Shown here piece after piece: positions 24,788 through 33,270 of a stretch of 64,000 nucleotides of DNA; position 1 is the stretch's first letter; each line of letters begins with the position of its first letter. The notes beneath the pieces were generated by a model. The model did no database searches and was not told the origin of the DNA. It was given only the letters and a program-made list of their open reading frames with translations. The position numbers and the translations under genes are program-made. The DNA is from Halotia wernerae (GTDB taxonomy: Bacteria; Cyanobacteriota; Cyanobacteriia; Cyanobacteriales; Nostocaceae), in the NCBI GenBank assembly GCA_034931985.1, contig JAYGHB010000002.1, positions 62,001 through 126,000 on the forward strand. Direction: 5' to 3'.

Positions 24788-26983
24788 ATGACAAAGAACG
24801 CGACGCAAGCCGCCGGCATCGGCCGGCGCGGCTTTCTGAAGGGTTCGGCGGGGCTCGCTTTCGCCTTCGCCCTGGTCGAAGCGGGCGGCGTGATGGGGCA
24901 AGGCGCGCCCGCGCGCCTCAACGCCTACATCTCGATCGGCACCGACGGCACGATCCGTATCGCCGCACCGGCACCCGAGATGGGGCAGGCGACCAATACG
25001 GCGCTGCCGCTCATCATCGCCGAAGAACTCGACGCCGATTGGTCGAAGGTCGTGGTGGAGACCGCAACGGTCGCCGCCGCCTATGACCATCCGATCTTCC
25101 GCGCGCAATTCGTCGTCGGCAGCCTCACGACGCGCGGCTATTGGATGGCGATCCGCACGGCCGGTGCGCAGGCGCGCCGCGTCTTGATCGACGCCGCCGC
25201 CCAGCGCTGGAACGTGCCCGCCGGCGAGTTGTCGACCGAGCCGAGCGCGGTCGTCCACAAGGCGAGCAACCGTCGCTTGAGCTATGGCGAGATCGCGTCC
25301 TTCGCGCAAATGCCGGCGCAGTTGCCGGAAATCCGGCCCGATATGCTCAAGAAGCCCGCCGATTTCCGGTTGATCGGGCTCGACGTCCGCCGCTGGGACG
25401 TGCCGGGTAAGTCGACCGGCAAGGCGGTCTACGCGATCGACGTCCAAGTGCCCGGTATGCTTTACGCCACGCTGGCGCGTTCGCCGGTGATGGGATCGAG
25501 CCCGCGCGGGCATAACGGCGCCGAACTCACGCGCCGTCCCGGTATCGTCGCGGTCGTGCCGCTCGCCCAGGGTGTGGCGGTCGTCGGCGACAAGATCGAA
25601 ACCGTTTTGGCCGCGCGCGCCGATCTCAAGGTCGATTGGTCGCCCGCCCCGGGTTCGAATTTCGATTCCGATCGCGGGCGGGAGATGTATCTCGCCCATG
25701 TGCGCGATCCCGCCGGGCAGAAGGTCGTCGTCGGCCGCCGGTCGGGCGATGCCAACGCGGCGCTGCAAGGCGCCGCGCGCGTCGTGTCCGGCGAGTTCAC
25801 GACCGACTACGTCTATCACGCGCAGATGGAGCCGCTGACTTGCGTCGCCTCGGTCACCGCCGACGGCGTGGAGGTGTGGACGGGCACGCAATGGCCGTCG
25901 CGCGCGCGCGACGACGCGGCCAAGGCCGCGGGCGTGCCGCCCGAAAAGGTCAAGGTCAACATGATGCCGATGGGTGGCGGCTTCGGCCGGCGCGCCCAGA
26001 TCGAATACGTCGTCGAAGCGGTCGAAGTCTCCAAAGCGGTCGGCAAGCCGGTCAAGCTGATGTCGACGCGCGAGGACGACGTCGCCAACGCGCATTGCCG
26101 GCCGATGACCGCGCACAAGATCGACATCGGACTGGACGCGGGCGGCAAGATCGCGGGCTGGCGCCATCGCATCGCGGCCGATCTGGTGGTGACGCAAGTC
26201 TACGGCCAGCCGCGCCTCGATGCGCAGAACGGCGTCGATCACATCGTGATGGCGCATGCCGACGTGCCGCTCTACGACGTCGCCTCGCATCTGGCCGAGC
26301 ATGTCTACGAAGCGCCGGGCGTGCGCTCGGCGGCGTGGCGCGGCATCGGGGCGGGGCCCAACGCCTTCGCGATCGAAGCGATGATCGACGAACTGGCCGT
26401 GCTCGCGGGCGAAGATCCCGTCGCCTATCGCATGAAGCTGCTGAAGGATCGGCGCGCGCGCACGGCGGTCGAGGTTGCGGCCGATATGGCCGGCTGGCCC
26501 AAGGCGCCGCGCGGCGACGCCGGTTACGGCATCGCGCTGTCGCGCTTGGGCGTGCCGCAATTGGGCGAGTCCATCGCGGTCACGATCGTCGAAGTGGCCC
26601 TCGACCGCGCGCGCGGCAACATCGCCGTGCGCAACATGTGGTGCGCCGCCGATGTCGGCTTGCCGATCCAGCCGCGAAACATCCGCCAGCAGGTCGAAGG
26701 CTCGCTCGTCTGGGGCTTGTCGGCGGCGCTGTCGGAGCGCATCACGTTCAAGAACGGCGCCGTGCAGCAGCAGAACCTGTCGGATTACGAAGTGCTGCGC
26801 GTGTCGCAACTGCCGAAGATCGAGATCAACATCATCCGCAGCGGGGAAATTCCGTTGCCTGTGGGCGAGCTCGGGCTTGGCACGATTGCACCCGCGATCT
26901 CGAACGCGGTGCGCGGGTTGACCTGCAAGCGGCTCGCCGCGTTGCCGTTCACGCCCGACCGGGTGCGCGCGACGCTCGCTTAG
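24788..26983 (+). CDS. iorB: Molybdenum hydroxylase large subunit (IorB-like), Tat-exported
   Basis: A 731-residue molybdopterin-binding subunit. The N-terminus has a twin-arginine signal (GRRGFLKGSAGLAFAFAL, residues 13-30), so the folded complex is probably carried to the periplasm. The cofactor-binding loop MGGGFGRR lies near residue 396 and a conserved WRGIGAGPNAFAIE stretch near 517. No cytochrome domain is fused, so a separate acceptor is needed. With the genes just upstream, oxidation of an aromatic aldehyde or N-heteroaromatic compound is plausible. Its stop overlaps the convergent small gene. Confidence 0.9.
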   Translation: MTKNATQAAGIGRRGFLKGSAGLAFAFALVEAGGVMGQGAPARLNAYISIGTDGTIRIAAPAPEMGQATNTALPLIIAEELDADWSKVVVETATVAAAYDHPIFRAQFVVGSLTTRGYWMAIRTAGAQARRVLIDAAAQRWNVPAGELSTEPSAVVHKASNRRLSYGEIASFAQMPAQLPEIRPDMLKKPADFRLIGLDVRRWDVPGKSTGKAVYAIDVQVPGMLYATLARSPVMGSSPRGHNGAELTRRPGIVAVVPLAQGVAVVGDKIETVLAARADLKVDWSPAPGSNFDSDRGREMYLAHVRDPAGQKVVVGRRSGDANAALQGAARVVSGEFTTDYVYHAQMEPLTCVASVTADGVEVWTGTQWPSRARDDAAKAAGVPPEKVKVNMMPMGGGFGRRAQIEYVVEAVEVSKAVGKPVKLMSTREDDVANAHCRPMTAHKIDIGLDAGGKIAGWRHRIAADLVVTQVYGQPRLDAQNGVDHIVMAHADVPLYDVASHLAEHVYEAPGVRSAAWRGIGAGPNAFAIEAMIDELAVLAGEDPVAYRMKLLKDRRARTAVEVAADMAGWPKAPRGDAGYGIALSRLGVPQLGESIAVTIVEVALDRARGNIAVRNMWCAADVGLPIQPRNIRQQVEGSLVWGLSAALSERITFKNGAVQQQNLSDYEVLRVSQLPKIEINIIRSGEIPLPVGELGLGTIAPAISNAVRGLTCKRLAALPFTPDRVRATLA

Positions 26984-27330
26984 GTAGGGTTGCCGACTAC
27001 GATCTGGATGCGATCGCAATCGCCGCGCGACGGTGCATTGCGATCGCTCGTCCGGACGGGTTCGAGCAGCATGGCGACAAGTTCGGACGTGCCGAGGCCC
27101 GGGTTGCGCTCGCGCACGTCGCGCAGCCGCTTTTCGACGAACTTGCCGATCGCGCGTTCGGGCACGCCGCAATCGCGCGCCTTGGCGGCGAAGGTGCCGA
27201 TTTCGTGCACTTCGACGTTCACGTCGCGATCGGGCTGGCGCAACCAGATGGCACCCAGGAAAACCGCGACGAAAAGCACGAGACCCGCGACGGTCGCCGC
27301 TTCCCGGGTTTTCAGATCGCGCAGGAACAT
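26980..27330 (-). CDS. Small single-pass membrane protein, unknown function
   Basis: A 116-residue protein not recognised. Residues about 12-30 form one hydrophobic helix (VAGLVLFVAVFLGAIWL) followed by a charged soluble part with two Cys residues. The start is uncertain: ATG 27330 lies five bases after the upstream gene's stop, ATG 27348 would overlap it. Either way it is coupled to the YcbK-like gene. The 3' end overlaps iorB tail to tail by four bases. Confidence 0.62.
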   Translation of the reverse strand: MFLRDLKTREAATVAGLVLFVAVFLGAIWLRQPDRDVNVEVHEIGTFAAKARDCGVPERAIGKFVEKRLRDVRERNPGLGTSELVAMLLEPVRTSDRNAPSRGDCDRIQIVVGNPT

Positions 27331-27335
27331 GGGGG

Positions 27336-27971
27336 TCACCGTCGCCATGTGCGGTACGGGCCCGTATCGAGATGGACGAAGCCGCGCTTGCCGTAATTGC
27401 CGATCCCGCCGATCTTCTCGCGCCGCGCGACGGCGGCGATGGCATTGGGCGAACGGCCGGTCATCGTGACGTCGACCGCGCGGCCTTCGGTGTGCATCGA
27501 ACGGCGCGCGGCGGTTTTTTCGACGCGGCGGATCTGGTTCTGCGAGCGCGCGGTGCGATAGGCTGAAAGGACGCGCCACGGCTCGTCGGCGTCGAGCCGG
27601 TTGCTCACGCGCCAAAGCGCATCGAGCAGCGGCACGTTGAGGCGCGCATGCGCGCCCGTGTGATGGTCGCGCAAAATGCGCGCGATTGCTTTGCCGGCCG
27701 CGTCGTCGATCTTGCCGTCGCGCCAATAGATGCCCTTCCAAGCTTCGCCGGTGTTGACGTTGACGAAGGACAATCCGCGCGTCGCGGGCAAGCGCGCGGG
27801 CGCCGCCTCGACGACGGAAGGTGCGAACGTCAATGCGACGAATGCGGCACCGATGCCGGCGAGTGCGGCGCGTCGCGGCACGACGGGCCGATCTTGCGAC
27901 GGATCGCCGCAAAACGAGCAGTCGCAACCCAGATCGTTGTTTTCCGCCGGATCGAAGCAAGCGAAGCGCAT
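27336..27971 (-). CDS. YcbK-like (DUF882, peptidase M15 fold) exported protein
   Basis: A 211-residue protein whose C-terminal domain carries the M15-like zinc motif SMHTEGRAVDVTMTG and a later FVHLDTGP, as in murein-acting D,D-carboxypeptidase-like YcbK proteins. A twin-arginine-like signal (PRRAALAGIGAAFVALTF) lies at residues 32-49. It is preceded by a 31-residue leader with four Cys residues in FACFDPAENNDLGCDCSFCGD-type spacing (positions 5, 16, 18, 21). An in-frame GTG at 27881 would give a plain Tat signal without the Cys leader. A cell-wall role is inferred from the fold. Confidence 0.8.
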   Translation of the reverse strand: MRFACFDPAENNDLGCDCSFCGDPSQDRPVVPRRAALAGIGAAFVALTFAPSVVEAAPARLPATRGLSFVNVNTGEAWKGIYWRDGKIDDAAGKAIARILRDHHTGAHARLNVPLLDALWRVSNRLDADEPWRVLSAYRTARSQNQIRRVEKTAARRSMHTEGRAVDVTMTGRSPNAIAAVARREKIGGIGNYGKRGFVHLDTGPYRTWRR

Positions 27972-28084
27972 AGCGAATGTCTAGGGGGCGGACGGTCCGC
28001 AACGCCATACGGAAGCACACTTATTCGCCGCGCCGACGGACGCCCCGGGTTGCGTATGGCCCCGCGCGCGCCTAGCTTTGGGCG

Positions 28085-29707
28085 ATGGAATCGCAGGCAC
28101 GAATTTTGCGGCTTACCGGCTTGTCCGGACCGGGCTTAAGCGGGGCGGCGACGCGGCTTGCCGTCTTCGTCGCGGTCTATGTCGCGTCCGATTGGATCAG
28201 CAATATCGATCCGCAAACGACGTTCGGCTTCACGCTGTGGAATCCGCCGGCGGCGCTGGCGCTGTTCCTGGGGCTGGTTTGGCGCTGGCGCGCTTTGCCG
28301 GCCATCGCCATCTCCGCGGCGCTGTCGGGGATTTTGATACGCGGCTACGCGCTCGATCTGCATTCGGCCTGGGTGACGCCGGCGGTGCTGTCGTTCGGCT
28401 ATGCGGCGCTGGGCAACGCGCTCGCCTCGCGCGCCGATGCGGCCGCCCCCTTCGCCGAACCGATGTCGGCACTCGCCTTCATGCTGCTGGCGATCTTCGG
28501 GGCGGGGGCCATCGCGGTCCTGCATGTCGGCGTATTCGCGGCGTTCGGCTTCCTCGATCCGTCGCTGCTGCTCGCCCTATCGACGCGCTCGTGGATCGGC
28601 GATGCGACCGGCATCGCGGTCATGCTGCCCGTGCTGGTGCAATTCGGCGCCGTGCGCGCGGAGGAAGGCTGGCGCGATATCGCGACGGCCGACACGTTCG
28701 GCGCCATCGCGGCGGCGGCCACGCTCGCGGGCATGGCGATATTGGGGCCGGGGGCGACGACCAATCTGGCCTATCTGGTCATTCTGCCGGTCGTGTGGGT
28801 CGCGGTGCGGCGCGGCCTGTCGGCCACGCTCGCCACGTTGTTCGCGATTCAATGCGCGATCATTCTGTTCATCGTCCAGGACGAAGCCGCCGATACGGCG
28901 TTCTCGGAGTTCCAGGTGTTGATCGTCGTCGTCGCGATGACGGGGCTGATCTTGGGCACGGCGGTCGGGCATATCCGCCGCTCGGCCGACGATCTGGCGC
29001 GCGCGCGCGCCGAAGGCGACCGTTTGGCGCGGCTGACGGCCGTGGGCGCGCTCGGCTCGGCCATCGCGCATGAATTGAGCCAGCCTTTGTTCGCGATCCG
29101 CACGGCGAGCCACGTGCTGATGCGCGGGCTGGAGCGCGGCGGCGGGACGGGCGAAATGTTGCGCGCCGCGCGCACGATCGAAAGTCAGATCGAGCAAGCG
29201 AGTGCGCGCATCCGCGCCTTGCGCGCGGAATTTCAAAGTGCGGGGCCTCTGCCCAGCGTGTTCGATCTGGTCGTCGCGGCGCGCCAGGCGGCGCGCATCG
29301 TCGATGGCGGGGCGGCCATGGCGCGCGGCCAGTTGACGGTCGAGGAGTCCTTGCCCGTTCGCGTGCGCGCCGATCGCGCGCATGTGGCCTACATCCTCGA
29401 CAATTTGTTCCGCAATGCGCTGGCGGCGATCCGCACGCGCGGTGCCGGCGGGCGCGTGCGCGTCATATTCGGGGCGGCCGACGATATCGTGCGCGTCGAG
29501 GTCGTCGATAACGGTGTCGGCATTTCCGAAGATCTCGCCGGACGTCTGTTCGAACCGATGGTCACCGGCCGCCACGACGGCGTGGGGTTGGGATTGTTCA
29601 TCGGCCGCACGCTCGCCGAACTCAACGAAGGCGCGTTGTCGCATCGGACGACGTTCGGCGGCGGCGCCACTTTCGTATTGGAACTCCCCGCGGGCGCGAA
29701 ACCATGA
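28085..29707 (+). CDS. Membrane sensor histidine kinase with MASE1-type domain
   Basis: A 540-residue kinase. About eight transmembrane segments occupy residues 20-300 with the MASE1-like NPPAALALFLGLVWRWRALPAI motif. A HisKA domain follows with the phospho-acceptor His329 in AIAHELSQPLFAI, then an HATPase domain (NLFRNAL N-box, VDNGVGI, GVGLGLF). The HELSQPL H-box places it near FixL/TodS-type kinases. Its stop overlaps the start of the response regulator gene by four bases (ATGA). The signal sensed is unknown. Confidence 0.9.
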   Translation: MESQARILRLTGLSGPGLSGAATRLAVFVAVYVASDWISNIDPQTTFGFTLWNPPAALALFLGLVWRWRALPAIAISAALSGILIRGYALDLHSAWVTPAVLSFGYAALGNALASRADAAAPFAEPMSALAFMLLAIFGAGAIAVLHVGVFAAFGFLDPSLLLALSTRSWIGDATGIAVMLPVLVQFGAVRAEEGWRDIATADTFGAIAAAATLAGMAILGPGATTNLAYLVILPVVWVAVRRGLSATLATLFAIQCAIILFIVQDEAADTAFSEFQVLIVVVAMTGLILGTAVGHIRRSADDLARARAEGDRLARLTAVGALGSAIAHELSQPLFAIRTASHVLMRGLERGGGTGEMLRAARTIESQIEQASARIRALRAEFQSAGPLPSVFDLVVAARQAARIVDGGAAMARGQLTVEESLPVRVRADRAHVAYILDNLFRNALAAIRTRGAGGRVRVIFGAADDIVRVEVVDNGVGISEDLAGRLFEPMVTGRHDGVGLGLFIGRTLAELNEGALSHRTTFGGGATFVLELPAGAKP

Positions 29708-30345
29708 GCGACAATCCCTCCATTGCATCCTCCGGCGCACCCCATGTCGCGGTCGTCGACGACGATCCGGCGTTGCGCGATACGCTGACGATGCTGTTCG
29801 AAGGCTCGGGCTATCGCGTCAGCACGCTCGATTCCGTCGAAGCACTGCTCGCAGATCCGGAAGCGCTGGGGGCGGCGTGTCTGGTGCTTGACCACACGCT
29901 GCCCGGCAAGCAGGGGATCGACGCGCTGGAGACCTTGCGCGAGCGCGGAACTTTGCCCGCGATCGTGGTTTTGACCGGTTTCGGGACGATTCCGCTGGCC
30001 GTACGCGCGGTACGCAGCGGTGCTTTCGAATTTCTGGAAAAACCGGTCGAGCCCGACGTCCTGCTCGACGTCGTGGCGCGCGCGGTCAGCCATTCGCAGG
30101 CGCGCGGCGAGGAAGCGGCCGTGGCGGCCGAGGCGCGCGGGCGGCTTGCCGGGCTGACGCCGCGCGAGCGCGAAGTATTGGCCCATATGCTGGGCGGCGC
30201 GCCCAGCAAGGCGATCGCGGCGAAGTTGGATATCAGTCCGCGCACGGTCGAGATCCATCGCGGCCGCGTGATGGACAAACTCGGCTGCCGCGGCCCCGTA
30301 GAGTTGTTCCGGCGATACGCCGACCTAATCTCCGAACAGGTGTAG
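29704..30345 (+). CDS. FixJ/NarL-type response regulator
   Basis: A 213-residue regulator with an N-terminal receiver (Asp19-Asp21 pocket, phospho-acceptor Asp63 in VLDHTLPGKQGID, Thr in LTGFG, Lys in EKPVE) and a C-terminal LuxR-type helix-turn-helix (LTPREREVLAHMLGG, SPRTVEIHRGRVMDKL). It is the cognate partner of the MASE1 kinase by translational coupling. Targets are not visible; the Rrf2-like gene 82 bases downstream could be one. Confidence 0.93.
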   Translation: MSDNPSIASSGAPHVAVVDDDPALRDTLTMLFEGSGYRVSTLDSVEALLADPEALGAACLVLDHTLPGKQGIDALETLRERGTLPAIVVLTGFGTIPLAVRAVRSGAFEFLEKPVEPDVLLDVVARAVSHSQARGEEAAVAAEARGRLAGLTPREREVLAHMLGGAPSKAIAAKLDISPRTVEIHRGRVMDKLGCRGPVELFRRYADLISEQV

Positions 30346-30427
30346 GTAGACACTCGTATTGCGGGAATGGCCCCGATCGGCGGAAGTGCATACCCAGACG
30401 ACACACCACTGGCCTGGGAAAGCGAAC

Positions 30428-30925
30428 ATGCTTTATTTGAACCGCCGTGCTCTCGCGGCCATCGACGCCCTGATCGTTCTCGCCCGTGCGCCGGCACCGG
30501 GCCGGATGCAACGGTCCGAAATTCAAGCCCGTTTGGGCCTCACCGACCGCTCGTTCGAAAGCGCTCTGTTCGAACTCGTGAAGGCCGGCATGGTCGAATC
30601 GCGCCGCGGTGTGGGCGGCGGTTACCGCCTGTCGCGCCCGGTCGAAGAACTGACCGTCATGTCCGTTCTGCAAGCTTTGGGCGAAACCGGCCATCCCGCG
30701 ACCGAGGGCGGCGAAGCCCCCGAAGCCGCCACCGGCGGTCCGGCGATCCGCCGTCTGCAACGCGACTTCTGGAACGGCGTCGAGGCGAAGGTCGTCGAAA
30801 TGCTGTCGCGTACCACGCTGGGCGATATCCTCGAAAACGAGGATGCCCTGACGCAGGACGCCCGGTCGGAAACGGCCGAGCAGCAGCGCGTGCGCGAGCA
30901 TGCGGACGCGATTCAAGGCGCCTAA
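30428..30925 (+). CDS. Rrf2-family regulator lacking cluster cysteines
   Basis: A 165-residue winged-helix protein with the Rrf2 pattern: N-terminal helix LNRRALAAIDALIVLA, recognition helix around LGLTDRSFESALFELVKAGMVESRRG, and a wing VGGGYRLSRP. Iron-sulfur Rrf2 sensors (IscR, NsrR, RirA) use three Cys after the wing; this protein contains no Cys at all. A long charged C-terminal tail follows. The ATG at 30428 gives the conserved N-terminus. The 3' end overlaps the convergent racemase gene by four bases. Confidence 0.82.
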   Translation: MLYLNRRALAAIDALIVLARAPAPGRMQRSEIQARLGLTDRSFESALFELVKAGMVESRRGVGGGYRLSRPVEELTVMSVLQALGETGHPATEGGEAPEAATGGPAIRRLQRDFWNGVEAKVVEMLSRTTLGDILENEDALTQDARSETAEQQRVREHADAIQGA

Positions 30926-31647
30926 ACGACGTCCTTGCCGCCCAGCCGGGCGGCGAGCGCGGATGAAAGTCCGTCGCTTGCGATAGCCGGTACCGTGCCC
31001 ATCGCGGTGCCGGCTTTCGCTTTTTGAAGGGCGCCGAACGACGCGGCCAACGGATCGACGATCGCGATCTTCGTGCGCGCCCGGATCGGCGTCGCCAAAC
31101 CCGCAAGCCCCGCACCACCCAAGATCACGCATTCGGCGCCGTCTTTCGCCGCGCAATCTTCGATCGCTTCGATCAGCGATGCGATCGCCGCGTCGGGATC
31201 GGCGGCGATTTCCGCCCCCGATGGTGCGACGGTGCGAATCCCGGCCAGGGTTTTGTCCTTGCCCGATACCGCCAATATCTCGCGCAACATGCCGTCCCAT
31301 AAAGCGCCGCCGGTGACGATCGCGTAGCGCTTGCCGTCGGTCGCATCGACCGACGCGTCGAGCATACCGACGACGGGTTTGGCCGATAGTTCGCGCAGGG
31401 CGCCGAGGCCCGGATCGCCGAAGCACGCCAGCAACGTGGCGTCGGTTTGCGCGTCGTGCTTCGCCCAGGCATCGAGTGCCGCGTGCGCGGCGATCGCGTA
31501 GCCCGCGCGCGTGACGATGTAATTGGCGCCGAACGCGCCGGTCGCGGGCACGATCTCGTCGCCGGGTGCGGCGAGTTTGCGCGCTTCGCGCGCGACAAGA
31601 TCGGTGATCGTCGGCGTGGTGTTCGGATTCAGCAGCAGGATGCGCAT
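30922..31647 (-). CDS. Asp/Glu/hydantoin racemase family protein
   Basis: A 241-residue protein of the hydantoin racemase (HyuE) branch. The N-terminus ILLLNPNTTPTITD is typical. The first catalytic Cys is present at Cys75 (LLACFGDPG). The second, normally in a VLGCAGM motif, is replaced by Gly178 (ILGGAGL); Cys173 lies nearby but is not in the canonical place. One-base acid/base racemisation is therefore uncertain, and a decarboxylase or isomerase role in the same fold is possible. It follows the SDR gene by nine bases in one operon. Confidence 0.8.
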   Translation of the reverse strand: MRILLLNPNTTPTITDLVAREARKLAAPGDEIVPATGAFGANYIVTRAGYAIAAHAALDAWAKHDAQTDATLLACFGDPGLGALRELSAKPVVGMLDASVDATDGKRYAIVTGGALWDGMLREILAVSGKDKTLAGIRTVAPSGAEIAADPDAAIASLIEAIEDCAAKDGAECVILGGAGLAGLATPIRARTKIAIVDPLAASFGALQKAKAGTAMGTVPAIASDGLSSALAARLGGKDVV

Positions 31648-31656
31648 GTCGTCCCG

Positions 31657-32403
31657 TCAGGGCATGATCTCGCCGCCATTGGGATGCAGCAGCTGGCCGC
31701 AGAAATAGCGCGATTCCGCCGAAGCGAGAAACACGAAGCTGGGCGTCATGTCGCCGGGCGTGCCCAAGCGCTTCAAGGGCAGGGCGGCGGCGTGATCGCG
31801 CTTGGCCTTTTCGGGCAGCGGATCGAAGCCGGTATCGACCAAACCGGGCGACACGCCGTTCACCAGAATGCCGAACGGCGCCATTTCCTTGGCCAGTGCC
31901 CGCGTGAAGCCGATCAAGCCCGCCTTGGCGGCCGAATAGGCCGTATAGTTCCCGCGCCCGATATAGCCGAGCTGCGAGCACACGGTGATGATGCGCCCCG
32001 ATTTGCGCGGCTTCATCGCCTTGGCGGCGGCACGCCCGCACAGGAAAGCGCCGCGCATATGAACGGCGATCATGCGGTCCCAATCGGCGACGGACATCTG
32101 GTCGATCGGCTGCGATTTTTGGATGCCGGCGTTGTTCACAAGCACGTCCAGCCGGCCGAAATACTTCCTATGCGCGGCGAACAGCGCATCGACCTGCTTT
32201 TCGTCGGTGACGTCGGCGCGGATCGCGATCGCCTTGCGGCCCAGTTTGACGATCGCTTTGACGGTCGCCTCGGCGGCGCGCGGATTGTCGAACCAGGCGA
32301 TGGTCACGTCCGCCCCCTCGCGCGCATAGGCCAAGGCGACGGCGCGCCCGATCCCCGTATTGCCGCCGGTCACCAGCGTCTTCAAACCCGTCAAACGACC
32401 CAT
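31657..32403 (-). CDS. Short-chain dehydrogenase/reductase
   Basis: A 248-residue classical SDR. NAD(P) binding is shown by TGGNTGIG near residue 13, the NNAG motif is present, and the catalytic Ser/Tyr/Lys set is seen in the CSQLGYIGRGNYTAYSAAK region (YxxxK). The substrate is unknown. ATG 32403 is chosen over a GTG at 32409 because GGAG lies seven bases before it. It is divergent from the second racemase-like gene with about 120 bases between. Confidence 0.88.
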   Translation of the reverse strand: MGRLTGLKTLVTGGNTGIGRAVALAYAREGADVTIAWFDNPRAAEATVKAIVKLGRKAIAIRADVTDEKQVDALFAAHRKYFGRLDVLVNNAGIQKSQPIDQMSVADWDRMIAVHMRGAFLCGRAAAKAMKPRKSGRIITVCSQLGYIGRGNYTAYSAAKAGLIGFTRALAKEMAPFGILVNGVSPGLVDTGFDPLPEKAKRDHAAALPLKRLGTPGDMTPSFVFLASAESRYFCGQLLHPNGGEIMP

Positions 32404-32525
32404 TGCCACGCTCCTTCTCGAAAGAGGGCGATATCAGCAAAAATGGGGCCGGTTTTCATCCCCCTTGCGGGGTATCGCGATCCTCGGCACTTTGGCCGCG
32501 ACTCATTCCAAGGGGCTTCGACGCC

Positions 32526-33266
32526 ATGCGCCTGCTGCTGATCAACGCGAATACGTCCGATTTCGTCACCTCCAAGGTCCGCGCGGCGGCGCAGGCTTGC
32601 GCGTCGCCCGGAACGACGATCGAGGCGGTGACCGGCAGTTTCGGCGGCCGGGTGATCGGCTCGCGCACGGAGAACGCGATCGGCGAGCATTCGGCCGTCG
32701 ATCTGGCGGCGAAGCACGCGGGCGGCATGGACGGCGTGTTGATCGCCGTGTCCTACGACACCGGCGCCAAGGCGCTGCGCGAAATGCTGGACGTGCCCGT
32801 GCTGGGCATGACCGAAGCCGCGCTGCACGCCGCGACGATTTTGGGCGGGCGCGTGGGGATTATCGTTTTCGGGCCGCGCGTGCTGGGGCTTTATCGCGAC
32901 GTGATCGATGCGACGGGCCTTGCGGGCAAGGTCGGCGGCTGGCGCGCGATCGACAATTCGAAACCCTATGCCCCCGGCGACCAGAGCGAGGTCGAAGAGC
33001 AGATCGTCGCCGCTTGCGACGAATTGATCGCCAAGGACTGGGTCGAGGCGATCGTGCTGACGGGTGCGGTCATGGCGGGGGTCCCTGCGCGGATCCAGCA
33101 TCGCGTCGCGGTGCCCGTGCTCGACGGCATCACCACGGGCGTGCCGATGCTCGAAGCGTTCGTCAAATTCAAACCCGCCAAGTCGCGTACCGGCAGCTTC
33201 GCGCCGATTACGGGCCGCGAAGCGGTGAATGTCGATCCGGCCCTGATCGCCAAGCTCAAGGGTTGA
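32526..33266 (+). CDS. Asp/Glu racemase-like protein without catalytic cysteines
   Basis: A 246-residue paralogue of the protein at 30922-31647, with the same start (RLLLINANTSDFVT) and fold pattern. The first catalytic Cys position reads Val75/Ser76 (IAVSYDTG) and the second reads VLTGAVMAG, so both Cys residues needed for two-base racemisation are absent. It may have a different activity, such as isomerase or lyase, or be non-catalytic. It precedes the ribokinase-family gene by four bases. Confidence 0.78.
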   Translation: MRLLLINANTSDFVTSKVRAAAQACASPGTTIEAVTGSFGGRVIGSRTENAIGEHSAVDLAAKHAGGMDGVLIAVSYDTGAKALREMLDVPVLGMTEAALHAATILGGRVGIIVFGPRVLGLYRDVIDATGLAGKVGGWRAIDNSKPYAPGDQSEVEEQIVAACDELIAKDWVEAIVLTGAVMAGVPARIQHRVAVPVLDGITTGVPMLEAFVKFKPAKSRTGSFAPITGREAVNVDPALIAKLKG

Positions 33267-33270
33267 CCTT

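Noticed and set aside
24734..27445. Frame of about 900 codons on the minus strand opposite iorA and iorB
   Set aside because: The plus strand encodes a clear molybdenum hydroxylase with all cofactor motifs. The minus frame is Arg/His-rich without any domain.
30922..31647. Possible frameshift or decay of the racemase gene because of the missing second cysteine
   Set aside because: The frame is intact over the whole family length and the fold motifs are kept, so substitution rather than gene decay is the better reading.
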